From Micromonospora inositola (GTDB lineage: Bacteria; Actinomycetota; Actinomycetes; Mycobacteriales; Micromonosporaceae): a stretch of 64,000 bases of DNA. Position 1 is the first letter of the stretch; every line of letters begins with the position of its first letter. The notes beneath the pieces were generated by a model. That model made no database searches and was not told the DNA's origin. It saw only the letters and a program-made list of their open reading frames with translations. This document shows, piece after piece, positions 26,502 through 40,217 of this stretch. The DNA lies in assembly GCF_900090285.1 (NCBI RefSeq), contig NZ_LT607754.1:806001-870000 (forward strand), written 5' to 3'. The translations under genes and the position numbers were made by a program.

Positions 26502-26571
26502 CGGGTGTTCCTCCGGCTCTCCGGCATGAGGTGTTCGTCGTCAGGATGTACGGCAGGGGTGGAGCGCCGGC

Positions 26572-27252
26572 TCACCCGTAGACGCCGCGGGCCTGGTCGC
26601 GCACGATGCGGCCGCTCTCGATCTCGACGACCCGGCGACGCATCTGGTTCACGATGTTGGAGTCGTGCGTGACCATCACGACGGTCGTGCCGGTGCGGTT
26701 GATCCGGTCCAGCAGGCGCATGATCTCGACCGAGGTGTCCGGGTCCAGGTTTCCCGTCGGCTCGTCCGCGAGCAGGATCAGCGGACGGTTCACGAACGCC
26801 CGGGCGACGGCCACGCGCTGCTGCTCACCACCGGAGAGCTCGTGCGGGTAGCGGTGCTCCTTGCCACCGAGCCCGACCAGCTCCAGCACCTCGGGTACGA
26901 CCCGGCGGGCGACCGCCTTGGTCTTGCCGATCACCTCGAGGGCGAACGCCACGTTCTCGTACGCGGTGCGGTTGGGCAGCAGCCGGAAGTCCTGGAAGAC
27001 ACAGCCGATGGAACGCCGGAAGTGGGGTCGCTTCCAGGAGCGCATCGTCGTGACGTCCCTGCCGTTCACGACGACCCGACCCTTGTTGGGGCTGACCTCG
27101 TGCAGCAGCATCTTGATGATCGTGGACTTGCCGGAGCCGGATGGACCGATGAAGAAGACGAACTCGCCCTTCTCGATCGAGACGGACACGTTGTCGAGCG
27201 AAGGCCGGGACGCCTTCGGGTACGTCTTCGTCACTTGCTCAAGCTGAATCAC
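26572..27252 (-). CDS. ftsE: cell-division ATP-binding protein FtsE
   Basis: A 226-residue ABC ATPase. Walker A GPSGSGKS lies at about residues 36-43, the Q-loop is in [20 protein letters not shown], the signature is [16 protein letters not shown], Walker B is [14 protein letters not shown], and the switch His is in MVTHDSNIV. It couples ATP hydrolysis to FtsX. GTG 27252 ([12 protein letters not shown]) matches the usual FtsE start; the frame extends 12 codons upstream without similarity. Confidence 0.97.
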   Translation of the reverse strand: MIQLEQVTKTYPKASRPSLDNVSVSIEKGEFVFFIGPSGSGKSTIIKMLLHEVSPNKGRVVVNGRDVTTMRSWKRPHFRRSIGCVFQDFRLLPNRTAYENVAFALEVIGKTKAVARRVVPEVLELVGLGGKEHRYPHELSGGEQQRVAVARAFVNRPLILLADEPTGNLDPDTSVEIMRLLDRINRTGTTVVMVTHDSNIVNQMRRRVVEIESGRIVRDQARGVYG

Positions 27253-27370
27253 GGGTCGGAAGTCTACGCGGTGTAACCGGAGAGCCAAGCCCCCCGCCCC
27301 CCTGGAGCGAGTCGCGTCATCTATTTGGTGCCTGATGTGGAGATCGATGACGCGCTCCGCCCGCAGGTGA

Positions 27371-28492
27371 TCACGCAGCGTCGCCGGCCATCTGCTGCTG
27401 CTTGCGCCAGCGGATGCCCGCCTCGATGAAGCTGTCCAGTTCGCCGTCGAAGACCGCGGACGGATTGCCCGTCTCCTGCTCCGTACGCAGATCCTTCACC
27501 ATCTGATAAGGGTGCAGGACGTACGACCGCATCTGGTCGCCCCACGACCCGGCGGCTTCGGTCTTCAGGCCCGCCATCTTGGCCTGCTCCTCCTGGCGCT
27601 TGCGCTCCAGCAGCCGGGCCTGGAGCACCCGCAGCGCGGAGGCCTTGTTCTGCAGCTGGGACTTCTCGTTCTGGCAGGTGACCACGATGCCGGTCGGGAT
27701 GTGGGTGATCCGCACCGCCGAGTCGGTGGTGTTGACGCTCTGCCCACCGGGGCCCGAGGAGCGGTAGACGTCGATCCGCATCTCGTTCTCGGGGATGTCG
27801 ATGTGGTCGGTCTGCTCCACCACCGGCAGCACCTCGACGCCGGCGAAGCTGGTCTGCCGGCGGCCCTGGTTGTCGAACGGGCTGATCCGGACCAGGCGGT
27901 GGGTGCCCGACTCGACGCTGAGCGTGCCGTACGCGTAGGGCACCTTCACCGTGAAGGTGGCGGACTTGAGGCCGGCCTCCTCGGCGTACGAGGTCTCGTA
28001 GACCTCGGTCGGGTAGCCGTGCCGCTCGGCCCAGCGCAGGTACATCCGGAGCAGCATCTCGGCGAAGTCCGCCGCGTCCACGCCGCCGGCGCCGGCGCGG
28101 ATGGCGACCAGCGCCTCCCGCGAGTCGTACTCGCCGGAGAGCAGGGTGCGGACCTCCATCTCCTGGATGGCCTTGGTCAACCCGGCGATCTCGCTCTCGA
28201 CCTCGGAGAGCACCCCCGGGTCGGACTCCGCCTCGGCCAGCTCCAGCAGCACGCCGGCGTCGTCGAGCCGGGACCGGAGGCTGCCGAGCTTGCTGATCTC
28301 GCCGTTGACGTACGACAGCTGCGAGGTCACCTGCTGGGCCTTGGCCTGGTCGTCCCACAGGTCCGGCGCGGACGCCTGCTCCTCGAGCCGGGCCTTTTCC
28401 TCGTGCAGCCGGTCCAGGTTGAGGACGGCCTCGATGTTGCGGAGGGTGGCGTCGAGTTCCTTGAGCTGTTCGGCGTAATCGGCAGCGGTCAC
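27371..28492 (-). CDS. prfB: peptide chain release factor 2
   Basis: A 373-residue class I release factor for UGA and UAA. The SPF anticodon-like tripeptide occurs in [19 protein letters not shown], and the catalytic GGQ in [20 protein letters not shown]. The gene is one continuous frame with no programmed +1 frameshift near codon 25, unlike the Escherichia coli gene. GTG 28492 ([19 protein letters not shown]) is the expected family start, although TTG 28501 is in frame. It heads the prfB-ftsE-ftsX-smpB order common in actinobacteria. Confidence 0.96.
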   Translation of the reverse strand: MTAADYAEQLKELDATLRNIEAVLNLDRLHEEKARLEEQASAPDLWDDQAKAQQVTSQLSYVNGEISKLGSLRSRLDDAGVLLELAEAESDPGVLSEVESEIAGLTKAIQEMEVRTLLSGEYDSREALVAIRAGAGGVDAADFAEMLLRMYLRWAERHGYPTEVYETSYAEEAGLKSATFTVKVPYAYGTLSVESGTHRLVRISPFDNQGRRQTSFAGVEVLPVVEQTDHIDIPENEMRIDVYRSSGPGGQSVNTTDSAVRITHIPTGIVVTCQNEKSQLQNKASALRVLQARLLERKRQEEQAKMAGLKTEAAGSWGDQMRSYVLHPYQMVKDLRTEQETGNPSAVFDGELDSFIEAGIRWRKQQQMAGDAA

Positions 28493-28557
28493 GACAGACA
28501 AGCGTACTTGGCTCCGTGCGGTCCGTTCACCTCAGCCGCCCGACCCGCCGGGGCAGG

Positions 28558-29073
28558 TCAGCCGACCGGGGCGCTCTTGAGCCAGGACAGGGCGGCCTTG
28601 TGGTAGGCGACGGCGAACTCCAGCGCGCTGGCGTCGTAGGTGTCGCCTTCCTTCTTGGCGTTCTTCACCTGCTCCCGGACCGCCGCGAGGGCCTCGGTGT
28701 GGTACTCGTTCGCCGAGGCGTACAGGCTCTTCAGCTGGCTCGCCGAGTGCAGGTTGCCGAAGGCGATCCGCAGCGCGATCGGGTTGCGGATGGTGTCCCG
28801 CCCGGGATTCTCGGCCAGCCAGCGGGAAAATGTCCGTTTCCCGGCCGCGGTGATCGAGTACGGCTGACTCATCCGCGGCCCGGGCTTGCCGAGCCGCACG
28901 AAACCCCGCTCGGCCAGCACCGGCAACTCGCGGTAGACCTGACTGCGGGTCATCGACCAGTACGGCGCCAACCGCCGTTCAGCGGCGGCCATCAGCTGGC
29001 CGCCTGTCATCGGGCCCTCGTGCAGCAGGCCCAGCAGGGCCGCCGCCGTGGGGTTGACTCCGGATTCCGCCAT
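28558..29073 (-). CDS. PadR-family transcriptional regulator
   Basis: A 171-residue regulator. The winged helix occupies residues 5-85 (AALLGLLHEGPMTGGQLMAAAE, SQVYRELPVLAERGFVRLGKPG, YSITAAGKRTFSRWL) and a helical dimerisation tail follows, as in PadR/Vir-type proteins. ATG 29073 begins right at the domain; the frame continues 41 codons upstream without coding character. It lies between prfB and pruA on the same strand. Ligand and targets are unknown. Confidence 0.88.
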   Translation of the reverse strand: MAESGVNPTAAALLGLLHEGPMTGGQLMAAAERRLAPYWSMTRSQVYRELPVLAERGFVRLGKPGPRMSQPYSITAAGKRTFSRWLAENPGRDTIRNPIALRIAFGNLHSASQLKSLYASANEYHTEALAAVREQVKNAKKEGDTYDASALEFAVAYHKAALSWLKSAPVG

Positions 29074-29264
29074 GCCCTCTAAGCTGCCACTTTGCCGACC
29101 CGGCGTCCAGGATTTGCCGTTTTCGCCACCCGATGGGGCTTCCAATGTGCACTGTCGGCGGGCGACAGTCCGCCGAGGACCATCGATGCCCTCCACCGGA
29201 CGTCGATCCGGGGCCCGGCCGAGCCGCCGGTGACGCTCCGCGCGCCACCGGCGGCCGCCGCGGT

Positions 29265-30893
<1,629 letters not shown>

Positions 30894-30907
30894 CACAGGC
30901 TCCTGTG
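30894..30907. promoter_or_regulatory. palindrome enclosing the pruA Shine-Dalgarno sequence
   Basis: CACAGG-CT-CCTGTG, a perfect 6-bp inverted repeat with a 2-base centre, immediately precedes the pruA ATG. On the mRNA it reads CACAGGAGCCUGUG, so AGGAG is the core. It could be an operator half-site pair bound by a repressor at the start of the gene; the loop is too tight for a perfect hairpin. Confidence 0.5.
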
Positions 30908-31334
30908 CGATCTCGACGGCGGTGGCGAAACCGGACCCGCGGGCACCGACCGGACGGCCGGACGCCGGGCGCCGCGCGGTGAACCGGTCGCGGCGGCGGG
31001 ACCTGCGCCGATTCTTTCATGCGACCCCCCTCGGGCCACCCCACCCCGGCTTCCGCGCCCCACACCCGCCGCTCCTCTCGCGGATCATCGGGACGGACCA
31101 CCGCACAGCGGACCGTAGACAGGAACGGCCGCAGAGGCGGTGAACCGTCGGCTGGAAGGACAATATTCCTCCGATCCTTCGGTCACCGCCGAAGGCGCTG
31201 GGAGCGGCCGCTACTACGCCCGGCCGTGGGGGCGGCGGCGGGCGCGGAGGAGGACGGGCCCCGACGCGTACCCTGGAGGGCCGGTGACCTGCCCGGCCGT
31301 CGCGGCCGATCCGGCGTCCGTCGAAGGGGAGACG
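30908..31334. other. divergent intergenic region between pruA and a membrane-protein gene
   Basis: No gene seen. It should hold promoters for both directions. A TACCCT at about 31270, 65 bases before the plus-strand gene, is a possible -10. An open frame in register with that gene starts at 31140 but is low-complexity and not convincing as a longer N-terminus. GGAAGGACAATATTCCTCC near 31155-31173 has partial dyad symmetry around an AT-rich centre unusual for this chromosome. Confidence 0.4.
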
Positions 31335-32381
31335 ATGAGCAACCAGCCCGGCAGCTTCACGGCCGCGGAACCGGACCAGCCCACGGCCGCCCCGCCCGAA
31401 GAGGCCGCCCCGGTCGACGTGGCCGGCGAGGCCGTCGCGGCGCCGGTGGGCAGCGCACGGGCCACGTTCGCGCCCGGCGCGCTGGTGCTCGCGCTGGTGG
31501 CCGTCGGCTGGCTGGCGGCGATGCTCTGGTCGACCCGGGCCGCGATCCACTCGGCCGCGGCCGGCCTCACCGCGATCAGCCTCTCCGCGTACGCGCTGCC
31601 CGGCGTCATCTCGGCGGCGCTGGTCGCCGGCGCCGCGGTCGCCCTGGCGGTGACCAACCCGCTGACGCGGCGCACCGAACGCGCCACCCTGCGCTTCCTC
31701 GCCGCCGTCGGCGCCGGCCTGCTGGTCGGGTTGGCCGCCGCGGTGGCGATCAACCTGACCTACGCCGACAACGCGACCACCAACACGATCGCCGGCACCA
31801 CCGCGGCGGCCGCCATCATCGGCGGCGCGGTGGCCGGCGCCCGCAACGCCCGGGTGGTCGGCGCGATCGCGACCGCCGCGCTCGCCGCGCTGATCTTCGT
31901 GGTGGCCTTCAGCCGCGCCCGCGACCCGCTCTCCGACCTGTTCGGCGCGGGCGACACCCAGGAGTCGGTGGTCAGCGCCGCGAAGTGGGTCTCCCGGACC
32001 GAGTCCCTGCTGGTCGGGCTGCTCGCCGGACTGGCGGCCTTCGGCTACCTGACCTGGTCGCGCCGCCGGGCCCGCCGGGACCCGGCAGCGCCGCAGCCGC
32101 GCTGGCCGGCCTACCTGCTCGCCGGGGCGGGACCCGGCCTGCTCCTGCTGCTCACCGAGGTGATCATCCGGGTCGGCGGCCGGACGCTGCTCGACCTGGC
32201 CGCCGCGCTCAGCGACGCGGACGGGGTCGCGCAGACCGCGCTCGGCACCTCGCGGGTGGACAACGGCATCTGGGTGCTGTTCGTCGGGGCGCTGACCACG
32301 CTCATCGCCTTCGGCCGCACCCTCGGCCCGGCGGCCGGCGCGGACGAGGCCGAACCGGCCGAGGACGAGCCGGCCCGCTGA
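31335..32381 (+). CDS. polytopic membrane protein of unknown function
   Basis: A 348-residue protein. An acidic Pro/Ala-rich cytoplasmic N-terminus (about residues 1-45) is followed by roughly eight transmembrane segments rich in Ala, Gly and Val. No catalytic motif or transporter signature is recognised. ATG 31335 has a purine-rich AAGGGGAG just ahead. The C-terminal tail is acidic (DEAEPAEDEPAR). It converges with the DUF6912-type gene, whose stop is 30 bases away. Confidence 0.75.
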   Translation: MSNQPGSFTAAEPDQPTAAPPEEAAPVDVAGEAVAAPVGSARATFAPGALVLALVAVGWLAAMLWSTRAAIHSAAAGLTAISLSAYALPGVISAALVAGAAVALAVTNPLTRRTERATLRFLAAVGAGLLVGLAAAVAINLTYADNATTNTIAGTTAAAAIIGGAVAGARNARVVGAIATAALAALIFVVAFSRARDPLSDLFGAGDTQESVVSAAKWVSRTESLLVGLLAGLAAFGYLTWSRRRARRDPAAPQPRWPAYLLAGAGPGLLLLLTEVIIRVGGRTLLDLAAALSDADGVAQTALGTSRVDNGIWVLFVGALTTLIAFGRTLGPAAGADEAEPAEDEPAR

Positions 32382-32411
32382 GGTCCCCCGGCCGGCGGGC
32401 CGGGGCAGCGG

Positions 32412-32921
32412 TCAGGTGACCGAGCGGAGCAACAGGTCCAGCTCGGTCACGTCGTACCACTCCAGCTCGTGGTCCTCCGCGCCGTCGACGGTGAACTGGG
32501 CGTCCGGGTCACCGGCCTGCGCCTCGGCGACCACCTCGGCGGCGGCGGCCACGTCGTCCACCGCCTCCGCGCCGTCGACGTGGATCGCGGCGACCGCGGT
32601 CACCGGCACCGGCCCGGTCAACCGGACCAGGCTGGACCCGAGCTCACCGTCGACCCGATCGACCGCCGAGGCCGGCACGTCCAGCGAGACCACCACCCGA
32701 CGGCGGGGCGCTGCCGGGTCGGCCCGGAGCAGAAGCAGCGCGTCCTGCGCGGCCCGGGTGAAGGCGACGTACTCCAGCTCCTCCTCGTCACCCTCGGCGT
32801 ACCACTCGCGCAGCTGGGGGGTGACCGCGTGCGCCTCGCCATCGGCGAGTCCCTGCTCGCGCAGCCGCGACAGCATCGGGAGGGTCGCCGGCACGTACAC
32901 CCGGACAAGCTCGTCGGTCAC
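32412..32921 (-). CDS. DUF6912-type protein
   Basis: A 169-residue soluble acidic protein starting [20 protein letters not shown]. It has the actinobacterial layout with VRVYVPATL at the start, [32 protein letters not shown] in the middle, and the C-terminal [15 protein letters not shown]. The function of the family is unknown. It lies between the membrane-protein gene and the small HTH gene near secA, a neighbourhood that recurs in actinobacteria. Confidence 0.75.
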   Translation of the reverse strand: MTDELVRVYVPATLPMLSRLREQGLADGEAHAVTPQLREWYAEGDEEELEYVAFTRAAQDALLLLRADPAAPRRRVVVSLDVPASAVDRVDGELGSSLVRLTGPVPVTAVAAIHVDGAEAVDDVAAAAEVVAEAQAGDPDAQFTVDGAEDHELEWYDVTELDLLLRSVT

Positions 32922-33097
32922 CGGTGTCTCCCCTGCTCAGACCCGGACCGACGGACGCCGGCCCCGGGCGCCGATCATGCCGTACGCCGTGACCGTCATA
33001 CACCTTGCACCCGCCCGGGAGAAGTTCCCCGCCGGTGTGTCCCGTCGGCCGGCGCCCGACCCGGCGGGGACGCGGCTGGGTCTGCGACGCCACTGAT

Positions 33098-33123
33098 GGC
33101 AAACTGAGGCAAACGACGTCAAC
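33098..33123. promoter_or_regulatory. 10-bp-phased GGCAAAC direct repeats upstream of the small HTH gene
   Basis: GGCAAAC occurs at 33098 and 33108, with a degenerate GTCAAC at 33118, so the units repeat every 10 bases on one face of the helix. They end 14 bases before the GTG of the helix-turn-helix gene at 33138. A matching pair stands upstream of the gene at 33447. They probably form a head-to-tail protein-binding site. Confidence 0.55.
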
Positions 33124-33137
33124 CCCGGGAGTTCGCC

Positions 33138-33365
33138 GTGGAGCCGAGGTTCCTGCTCCTGTCCGACGTGGCCGCGGAGCTCAACGTCTCGGACTCGCAG
33201 GTCTACCACATGGTGCGCAGCGGGGAGCTGCCCGCGATCAAGATCGGCGGCCGGGGCCAGTGGCGGGTCGAGCGCGCCCGGCTGGAGGAGTACATCCAGC
33301 AGAAGTACGCCGAGACCGCCGAATGGGTACGCGGAAACCCGCTCACCGACCGCGACGGCGAATGA
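33138..33365 (+). CDS. small helix-turn-helix protein, excisionase/BldC-like
   Basis: A 75-residue DNA-binding protein consisting of a single winged helix-turn-helix of the MerR/excisionase type: LLLSDVAAELNVSDSQVYHM (first helices), then VRSGELPAIKIGGRGQWRV (wing with GGRGQWRV) and ERARLEEYIQQKYAETAEW. It is similar in size and wing motif to BldC, a developmental regulator that binds direct repeats. The GTG start at 33138 lies just downstream of the phased GGCAAAC repeats, suggesting autoregulation. It is not in a mobile context, so an excisionase role is unlikely. Confidence 0.88.
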   Translation: MEPRFLLLSDVAAELNVSDSQVYHMVRSGELPAIKIGGRGQWRVERARLEEYIQQKYAETAEWVRGNPLTDRDGE

Positions 33366-33415
33366 CGCGGCATTGACGACGGACACTTCCCTGCCGGAAA
33401 CTGGAGACTGTCGGA

Positions 33416-33432
33416 GGCAAACGAAGGCAAAC
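33416..33432. promoter_or_regulatory. 10-bp-phased GGCAAAC direct repeats upstream of the Rv3235-family gene
   Basis: Two perfect GGCAAAC units at 33416 and 33426, with weaker units in phase at 33396 (GGAAACT) and 33406. They stop three bases before AAGGAG of the next gene. The same unit and the same spacing occur upstream of the HTH gene at 33138. Confidence 0.55.
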
Positions 33433-33446
33433 GCAAGGAGCAGAGG

Positions 33447-34049
33447 TTGAGGATGGTCGACACTCGCCGCCCAGCGGCACCGCGCCCGCCGGTCCGCCTC
33501 CGCCCCGCGCCACCGATAGACCCGCCGTGCGTCGACGAGGGCGAACCCTGGTTCCGCCCGGGCGCGGACCAGCTCACCCTCGACCTGTTCGACCCTCGCC
33601 GACGCGATCCCGGCCGCCCGGTGGGGCGCCACGTCGACGTCCGCCCGACCCCCGCCGGGCCCGGGCGCCGCGCTGGCGGGCCACCGGCCGCCGCCCTGGT
33701 CACCGCCACGCCGGCGGCCACCCGGGCGGCACACCGGTTCGTCCGCACCTTCCTGGAGATCGTCAACGGTTACCGGCCGCCCGGGCAGCTCCGGCCGCTC
33801 AGCGACCCCGCCGCGGCGACGGAGGTCGCGGCCGAACTCGCCCGCGCCGCCCAACGCGTCGGCCCGGTACGCCGCCGGTCGACGCGCCCGGTGCTCCGGC
33901 TCCGCCGGCTGCGCGTCTGCGAGCCACGGGCCGGGGCGGTGGAGGCGGCCGCGGTGCTCACCGGAGCCGGCGGCGCCAGCTGGGCGATCGCCCTCCGGCT
34001 GGAACACCGCCGCGGCAACTGGCTCTGCACCACCCTCCAGGTCCTCTGA
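33447..34049 (+). CDS. Rv3235-family protein
   Basis: A 200-residue protein with a Pro/Arg-rich N-terminal half and a conserved C-terminal domain (AAHRFVRTFLEIVNGYRPPGQLRPLSD, VCEPRAGAVEAAAVL, SWAIALRLEHRRGNWLCTTLQVL) of the type found as Rv3235 near secA in mycobacteria. Function unknown. TTG 33447 has AAGGAG at six bases; ATG 33453 two codons later is the alternative. It is convergent with secA across a strong terminator. Confidence 0.85.
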   Translation: MRMVDTRRPAAPRPPVRLRPAPPIDPPCVDEGEPWFRPGADQLTLDLFDPRRRDPGRPVGRHVDVRPTPAGPGRRAGGPPAAALVTATPAATRAAHRFVRTFLEIVNGYRPPGQLRPLSDPAAATEVAAELARAAQRVGPVRRRSTRPVLRLRRLRVCEPRAGAVEAAAVLTGAGGASWAIALRLEHRRGNWLCTTLQVL

Positions 34050-34099
34050 CCCAGCACCCCACGTCACAGGCCCCGTCGCAGCCGGGGGTGGAGACGCGG

Positions 34100-34131
34100 A
34101 CGGGCCCCGGCCGTTCCCGGCCGGGGCCCGT
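34100..34131. terminator. bidirectional intrinsic terminator
   Basis: ACGGGCCCCGGCC (34100-34112) and GGCCGGGGCCCGT (34119-34131) form a perfect 13-bp stem with a 6-base loop between the convergent Rv3235-family gene and secA. Confidence 0.9.
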
Positions 34132-34147
34132 CGTTGCTGCGGGTTGC

Positions 34148-37066
<2,919 letters not shown>

Positions 37067-37226
37067 GGATCAACGCTCCCCTAGACAGTCTCGAACCATC
37101 GTAGGCGCTCCGCCGCGGCGATGGTCACTGGTGGCGGCGGTCCGGGACAGCGAAACCGACATAACGCGCGGCCCACGCCCTGACCGGCGGTTATCGGGTT
37201 ACGCCCAACGCGAACGATCCGGCACG

Positions 37227-38393
37227 ATGGCTCGGATGGAGCCTGTGGAGATCACCGAGGACGGCCTGCTGCTGCGACCCTGGCGGGCGGAGGACGCCGA
37301 CGCGGTGCACCGCGCCTGCCAGGATCCGGACATCCAGCGCTGGACCACCGTACCTCGCCCGTACCTGCCCGAACACGCCCTCGGGTTCGTCACCGAGATC
37401 AGCGGCAGGGCCTGGGCGGACGGCACCGAGGCGCCGTTCGCGGTCTGCGACGCCGGCACCGGTGAGCTGCTCGCCTCGGTCGGCCTGGTCTCCGTCGACC
37501 GGGGTCTGGACTCCGCCGAGGTGGGCTACTGGACCGCGCCCTGGGCCCGCGGCCGGGGCGTCGCGGTGCGGGCCACCCGGGCGGTCGCCCGCTGGGCGTT
37601 CGACGCGCTGAAGCTGCGGCGGATCATCTGGCAGGCCGAGGTCGGCAACCACGCCTCCCGCCTGGTGGCGCTCCGGGCCGGCTTCCGGGTCGAGGGCGAA
37701 CTGCGACTGGCCCATCCGGCGGTCGACGGTCGCCCGGAGGGCTGGATCGGCTCGCTCTTCCCGGACGAACTGGCCGCGCCGGGCGAGCCCACGCCGGCCG
37801 GCCCGGACACCCTCCAGGCCCGCCGGGCCGCCGTCTTCGGCCGGCCACAGCCCGTCCTCTTCGCCACCGCCGGCGCCACCGAGCTGCGGCTGCGGCCGAT
37901 GGAGGAGCGGGACCTCGACGCGGTCGTGGAGACCTGCCGGGACGAGGACACCGTCCGGTGGACGACCGTGCCGCACCCGTACCAGCGCTCGCACGCCGAG
38001 GGCTACCTGCGCGACGTCGCCGGCGCCGCCTGGGCGCGGGGCACCGGCGCGTACTTCGCCATCGCCGACGCCCACGACCGGTACGCCGGCTCGCTCGACC
38101 TGCGGCTCTCCACCGCCGACCCGCTCGTTGCCGACGTGGGCTTCATGACCGCGCCGCACGCCCGCGGGCGCGGCTTCATGCCGGCCGCGCTGACCACGGT
38201 CAGCACCTGGGGTTTCACCACCCTCGGCCTGGCCCGGGTGGAGTGGCGGGCCAACGTGGGCAACACCGCGTCCCGGCGGGTCGCGGAGAAGGCAGGCTTC
38301 GTCTTCGAGGGCACCGCCCGCGCCGGCGTGCAGCACCGGGGCGAACGGCTGGACGCCTGGGTCGCGGCGCTGATCCCGGAGGACCTGACGTGA
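37227..38393 (+). CDS. tandem double-GNAT acetyltransferase (first of two)
   Basis: About 388 residues made of two GNAT domains of the RimJ/RimL type. Each has the entry LLLRPWRAEDADAV or LRLRPMEERDLDAV, an acetyl-CoA loop (APWARGRGVAVRATRA; APHARGRGFMPAALTT) and the late motif VGNHASRLVALRAGF or VGNTASRRVAEKAGF. These enzymes acetylate protein N-termini, antibiotics or small metabolites; the substrate is unknown. ATG 37227 or 37236 may be the start. The stop overlaps the next gene by four bases (GTGA), so the pair is translationally coupled. Confidence 0.88.
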   Translation: MARMEPVEITEDGLLLRPWRAEDADAVHRACQDPDIQRWTTVPRPYLPEHALGFVTEISGRAWADGTEAPFAVCDAGTGELLASVGLVSVDRGLDSAEVGYWTAPWARGRGVAVRATRAVARWAFDALKLRRIIWQAEVGNHASRLVALRAGFRVEGELRLAHPAVDGRPEGWIGSLFPDELAAPGEPTPAGPDTLQARRAAVFGRPQPVLFATAGATELRLRPMEERDLDAVVETCRDEDTVRWTTVPHPYQRSHAEGYLRDVAGAAWARGTGAYFAIADAHDRYAGSLDLRLSTADPLVADVGFMTAPHARGRGFMPAALTTVSTWGFTTLGLARVEWRANVGNTASRRVAEKAGFVFEGTARAGVQHRGERLDAWVAALIPEDLT

Positions 38394-39505
38394 CGCCGGC
38401 GGTGATCGAGTCCGACGAGGTCCGGCTGCGGCTGTTCCGCGACGACGACGTGGCGGGCACCGCGGCCGGCTGCGCCGACCCGCTCACCCAGCGGTTCATC
38501 TCCGGCCTGCCCGACCCGTACACCGAGGAGACCGCCCGCTGGTGGATCACCGAGGGCGCGCCCGCGGCCTGGACCGGCGGCGGCTGCGCGTACGCGATCG
38601 CGGATCCGGCCACCGACCGGCTGCTCGGCGGCGTCGGCCTGAGCCAGGTGGTGCACTACCGCGCGCAGGCGGAGATCGGCTACTGGGTGGCGCCGTGGGC
38701 GCGGGGTCGCGGCGTGGCGAGCGCCGCCACCCGCGCCCTCGCCGGGCACGCGTTCGCCACCGGGACCGCCCGGCTGGAGCTGCTCACCCACCCGGAGAAC
38801 ACGGCCAGCCAGCGGGTCGCCCTCGCTGCCGGCTTCCGGCACGAGGGGGTACGCCGGTCCGCCGGCCCGGTCCGTGGGGGTGGCCGGCACGACCTGATCG
38901 CCTGGGTACGCCTCGCCGACGACCCGACCGGACCGGCCGCCCGGCTCCTGCCCGACCTGCCCGACGGTCGGCTCACCGACGGCGTGGTGACCCTGCGCCG
39001 GCTGGGCCCGGACGACGTGGACGCGATGTACCGGCTGCACACCCGGCCCGAGGTGGTGGCGAACCGGGTACCGCCGGCGCCGCCCACCCGGGCGGCGATC
39101 GAGCGGCGCTGTCGGCGGGCGGAGAGCCACTGGCTGGCCGGCGCCTCCGCCGACTTCGCCGTGCTTGACGCGGCGACCGGCGCGGTGGCCGGCGGCTGCG
39201 CGCTGGTGTACGACGAACCGTCGACCGGCCAGGCGATGGTCGGCTACAGCCTGCTGCCGGAGGCCCGCGGCCGAGGGCTGGCCACCCGGACCGTGCGGCT
39301 CCTCGCCGGCTGGGCGTTCGGCGTCGGGCTGGCCCGGCTCTGGGCCGGCACCCGGCCGGAGAACCTCGCCTCCCGGCGGGTGCTGGAGAAGGTCGGCTTC
39401 CGCCGGGAGGGGCTCACCCGGGGCCGGCTCCCCGGCCCGGACGACACCCGGGTCGACTCCGTCCTGTACGGCCTGCTCGCCACCGACCTGCCGGCGGCGC
39501 GCTGA
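38390..39505 (+). CDS. tandem double-GNAT acetyltransferase (second of two)
   Basis: A 371-residue protein, again two RimJ/RimL-type GNAT domains. Acetyl-CoA loops are APWARGRGVASAATRA and LPEARGRGLATRTVRL, and the following motifs are PENTASQRVALAAGF and PENLASRRVLEKVGF. GTG 38390 overlaps the previous stop. The layout repeats that of the upstream gene, so the four domains probably arose by domain duplication followed by gene duplication. A perfect 16-bp terminator stem follows the stop. Confidence 0.88.
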   Translation: MTPAVIESDEVRLRLFRDDDVAGTAAGCADPLTQRFISGLPDPYTEETARWWITEGAPAAWTGGGCAYAIADPATDRLLGGVGLSQVVHYRAQAEIGYWVAPWARGRGVASAATRALAGHAFATGTARLELLTHPENTASQRVALAAGFRHEGVRRSAGPVRGGGRHDLIAWVRLADDPTGPAARLLPDLPDGRLTDGVVTLRRLGPDDVDAMYRLHTRPEVVANRVPPAPPTRAAIERRCRRAESHWLAGASADFAVLDAATGAVAGGCALVYDEPSTGQAMVGYSLLPEARGRGLATRTVRLLAGWAFGVGLARLWAGTRPENLASRRVLEKVGFRREGLTRGRLPGPDDTRVDSVLYGLLATDLPAAR

Positions 39506-39507
39506 GA

Positions 39508-39543
39508 CGCGGAGCCGTGGTGGTCGACCACCACGGCTCCGCG
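39508..39543. terminator. strong intrinsic terminator
   Basis: CGCGGAGCCGTGGTGG (39508-39523), loop TCGA, then the perfect complement (39528-39543). It lies between the convergent acetyltransferase and hpf genes. Confidence 0.9.
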
Positions 39544-39569
39544 GCCGGTGTGTCAGGAGTGGTCAGGGG

Positions 39570-40217
39570 TCATGCGTCGAGCGAGATGATCCCGTAGTCG
39601 TAGGCGCGCCGGCGGTAGACGACACTCGGCCGACCGGACTCCTTGTCCTGGAACAGGTAGAAGTCGTGGCCGACCAGCTCCATCTGGAACAGGGCGTCGT
39701 CGACCGTCATCGGCTCGGCGGGGTGCACCTTCTCCCGCGCGATGTGCCACGGCTGGTCGTCGTCGTACTCCTCGTAGCTGTCCTCGGGTCGTTCGGCCAC
39801 CACGGTGGCCGTCCGGCCGCCGTCGGCGAGCGCGGCCAGCGCGGGTTCGCCGAGATCGGCGACCGGCAGGCCCGCGGTGGCGGCGGCGACGGAGAGCGGC
39901 GCGTGCCGCCCCCGGTGGACCCGACGCCGGTCGGCCGCCCGGCGGAACCGGGTGTCCAGCTTGGCGATGGCCGCGTCCAGCGCGCTGTAGAAATCATTCG
40001 TGCAGGCTTCGGCCCGGATCACCGGACCACGTGAGACGCAGGTGATTTCCACCCGCTGGCAATGATCGGCCTGGCGCGGATTGCGCTCGTGGAACAACTC
40101 CACATCGACACGAATGAGCTTGTGGTCGTAGCGTTCGATCTTCGCGAGCTTCTCGGCTACGTGCACCCGGTAATGGTCCGGCACTTCGACGTTACGGCCC
40201 TTGACCACGATGTCCAC
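39570..40217 (-). CDS. hpf: long-form ribosome hibernation promoting factor
   Basis: A 215-residue protein. The N-terminal ribosome-binding domain (residues 1-100: DIVVKGRNVEVPDHYRVHVA, KIERYDHKLIRVDVEL, YSALDAAIAKLDTRFRRAADRR) is joined by a linker to the C-terminal dimerisation domain (KVHPAEPMTVDDALFQMELV, then GHDFYLFQDKESGRPSVVYR). It dimerises 70S ribosomes in stationary phase or stress. GTG 40217 has GGGAGG just upstream. It lies downstream of comF, as in mycobacteria. The upstream region contains an ACAGGAA inverted repeat. Confidence 0.96.
   Translation of the reverse strand: MDIVVKGRNVEVPDHYRVHVAEKLAKIERYDHKLIRVDVELFHERNPRQADHCQRVEITCVSRGPVIRAEACTNDFYSALDAAIAKLDTRFRRAADRRRVHRGRHAPLSVAAATAGLPVADLGEPALAALADGGRTATVVAERPEDSYEEYDDDQPWHIAREKVHPAEPMTVDDALFQMELVGHDFYLFQDKESGRPSVVYRRRAYDYGIISLDA

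Noticed and set aside
27371..28501. Programmed frameshift in prfB
   Set aside because: The gene is one continuous frame through the usual shift region, as normal for actinobacteria.
33138..33365. Phage excisionase
   Set aside because: The small HTH protein resembles excisionases, but it lies in a conserved core neighbourhood next to secA with no integrase or attachment site nearby.
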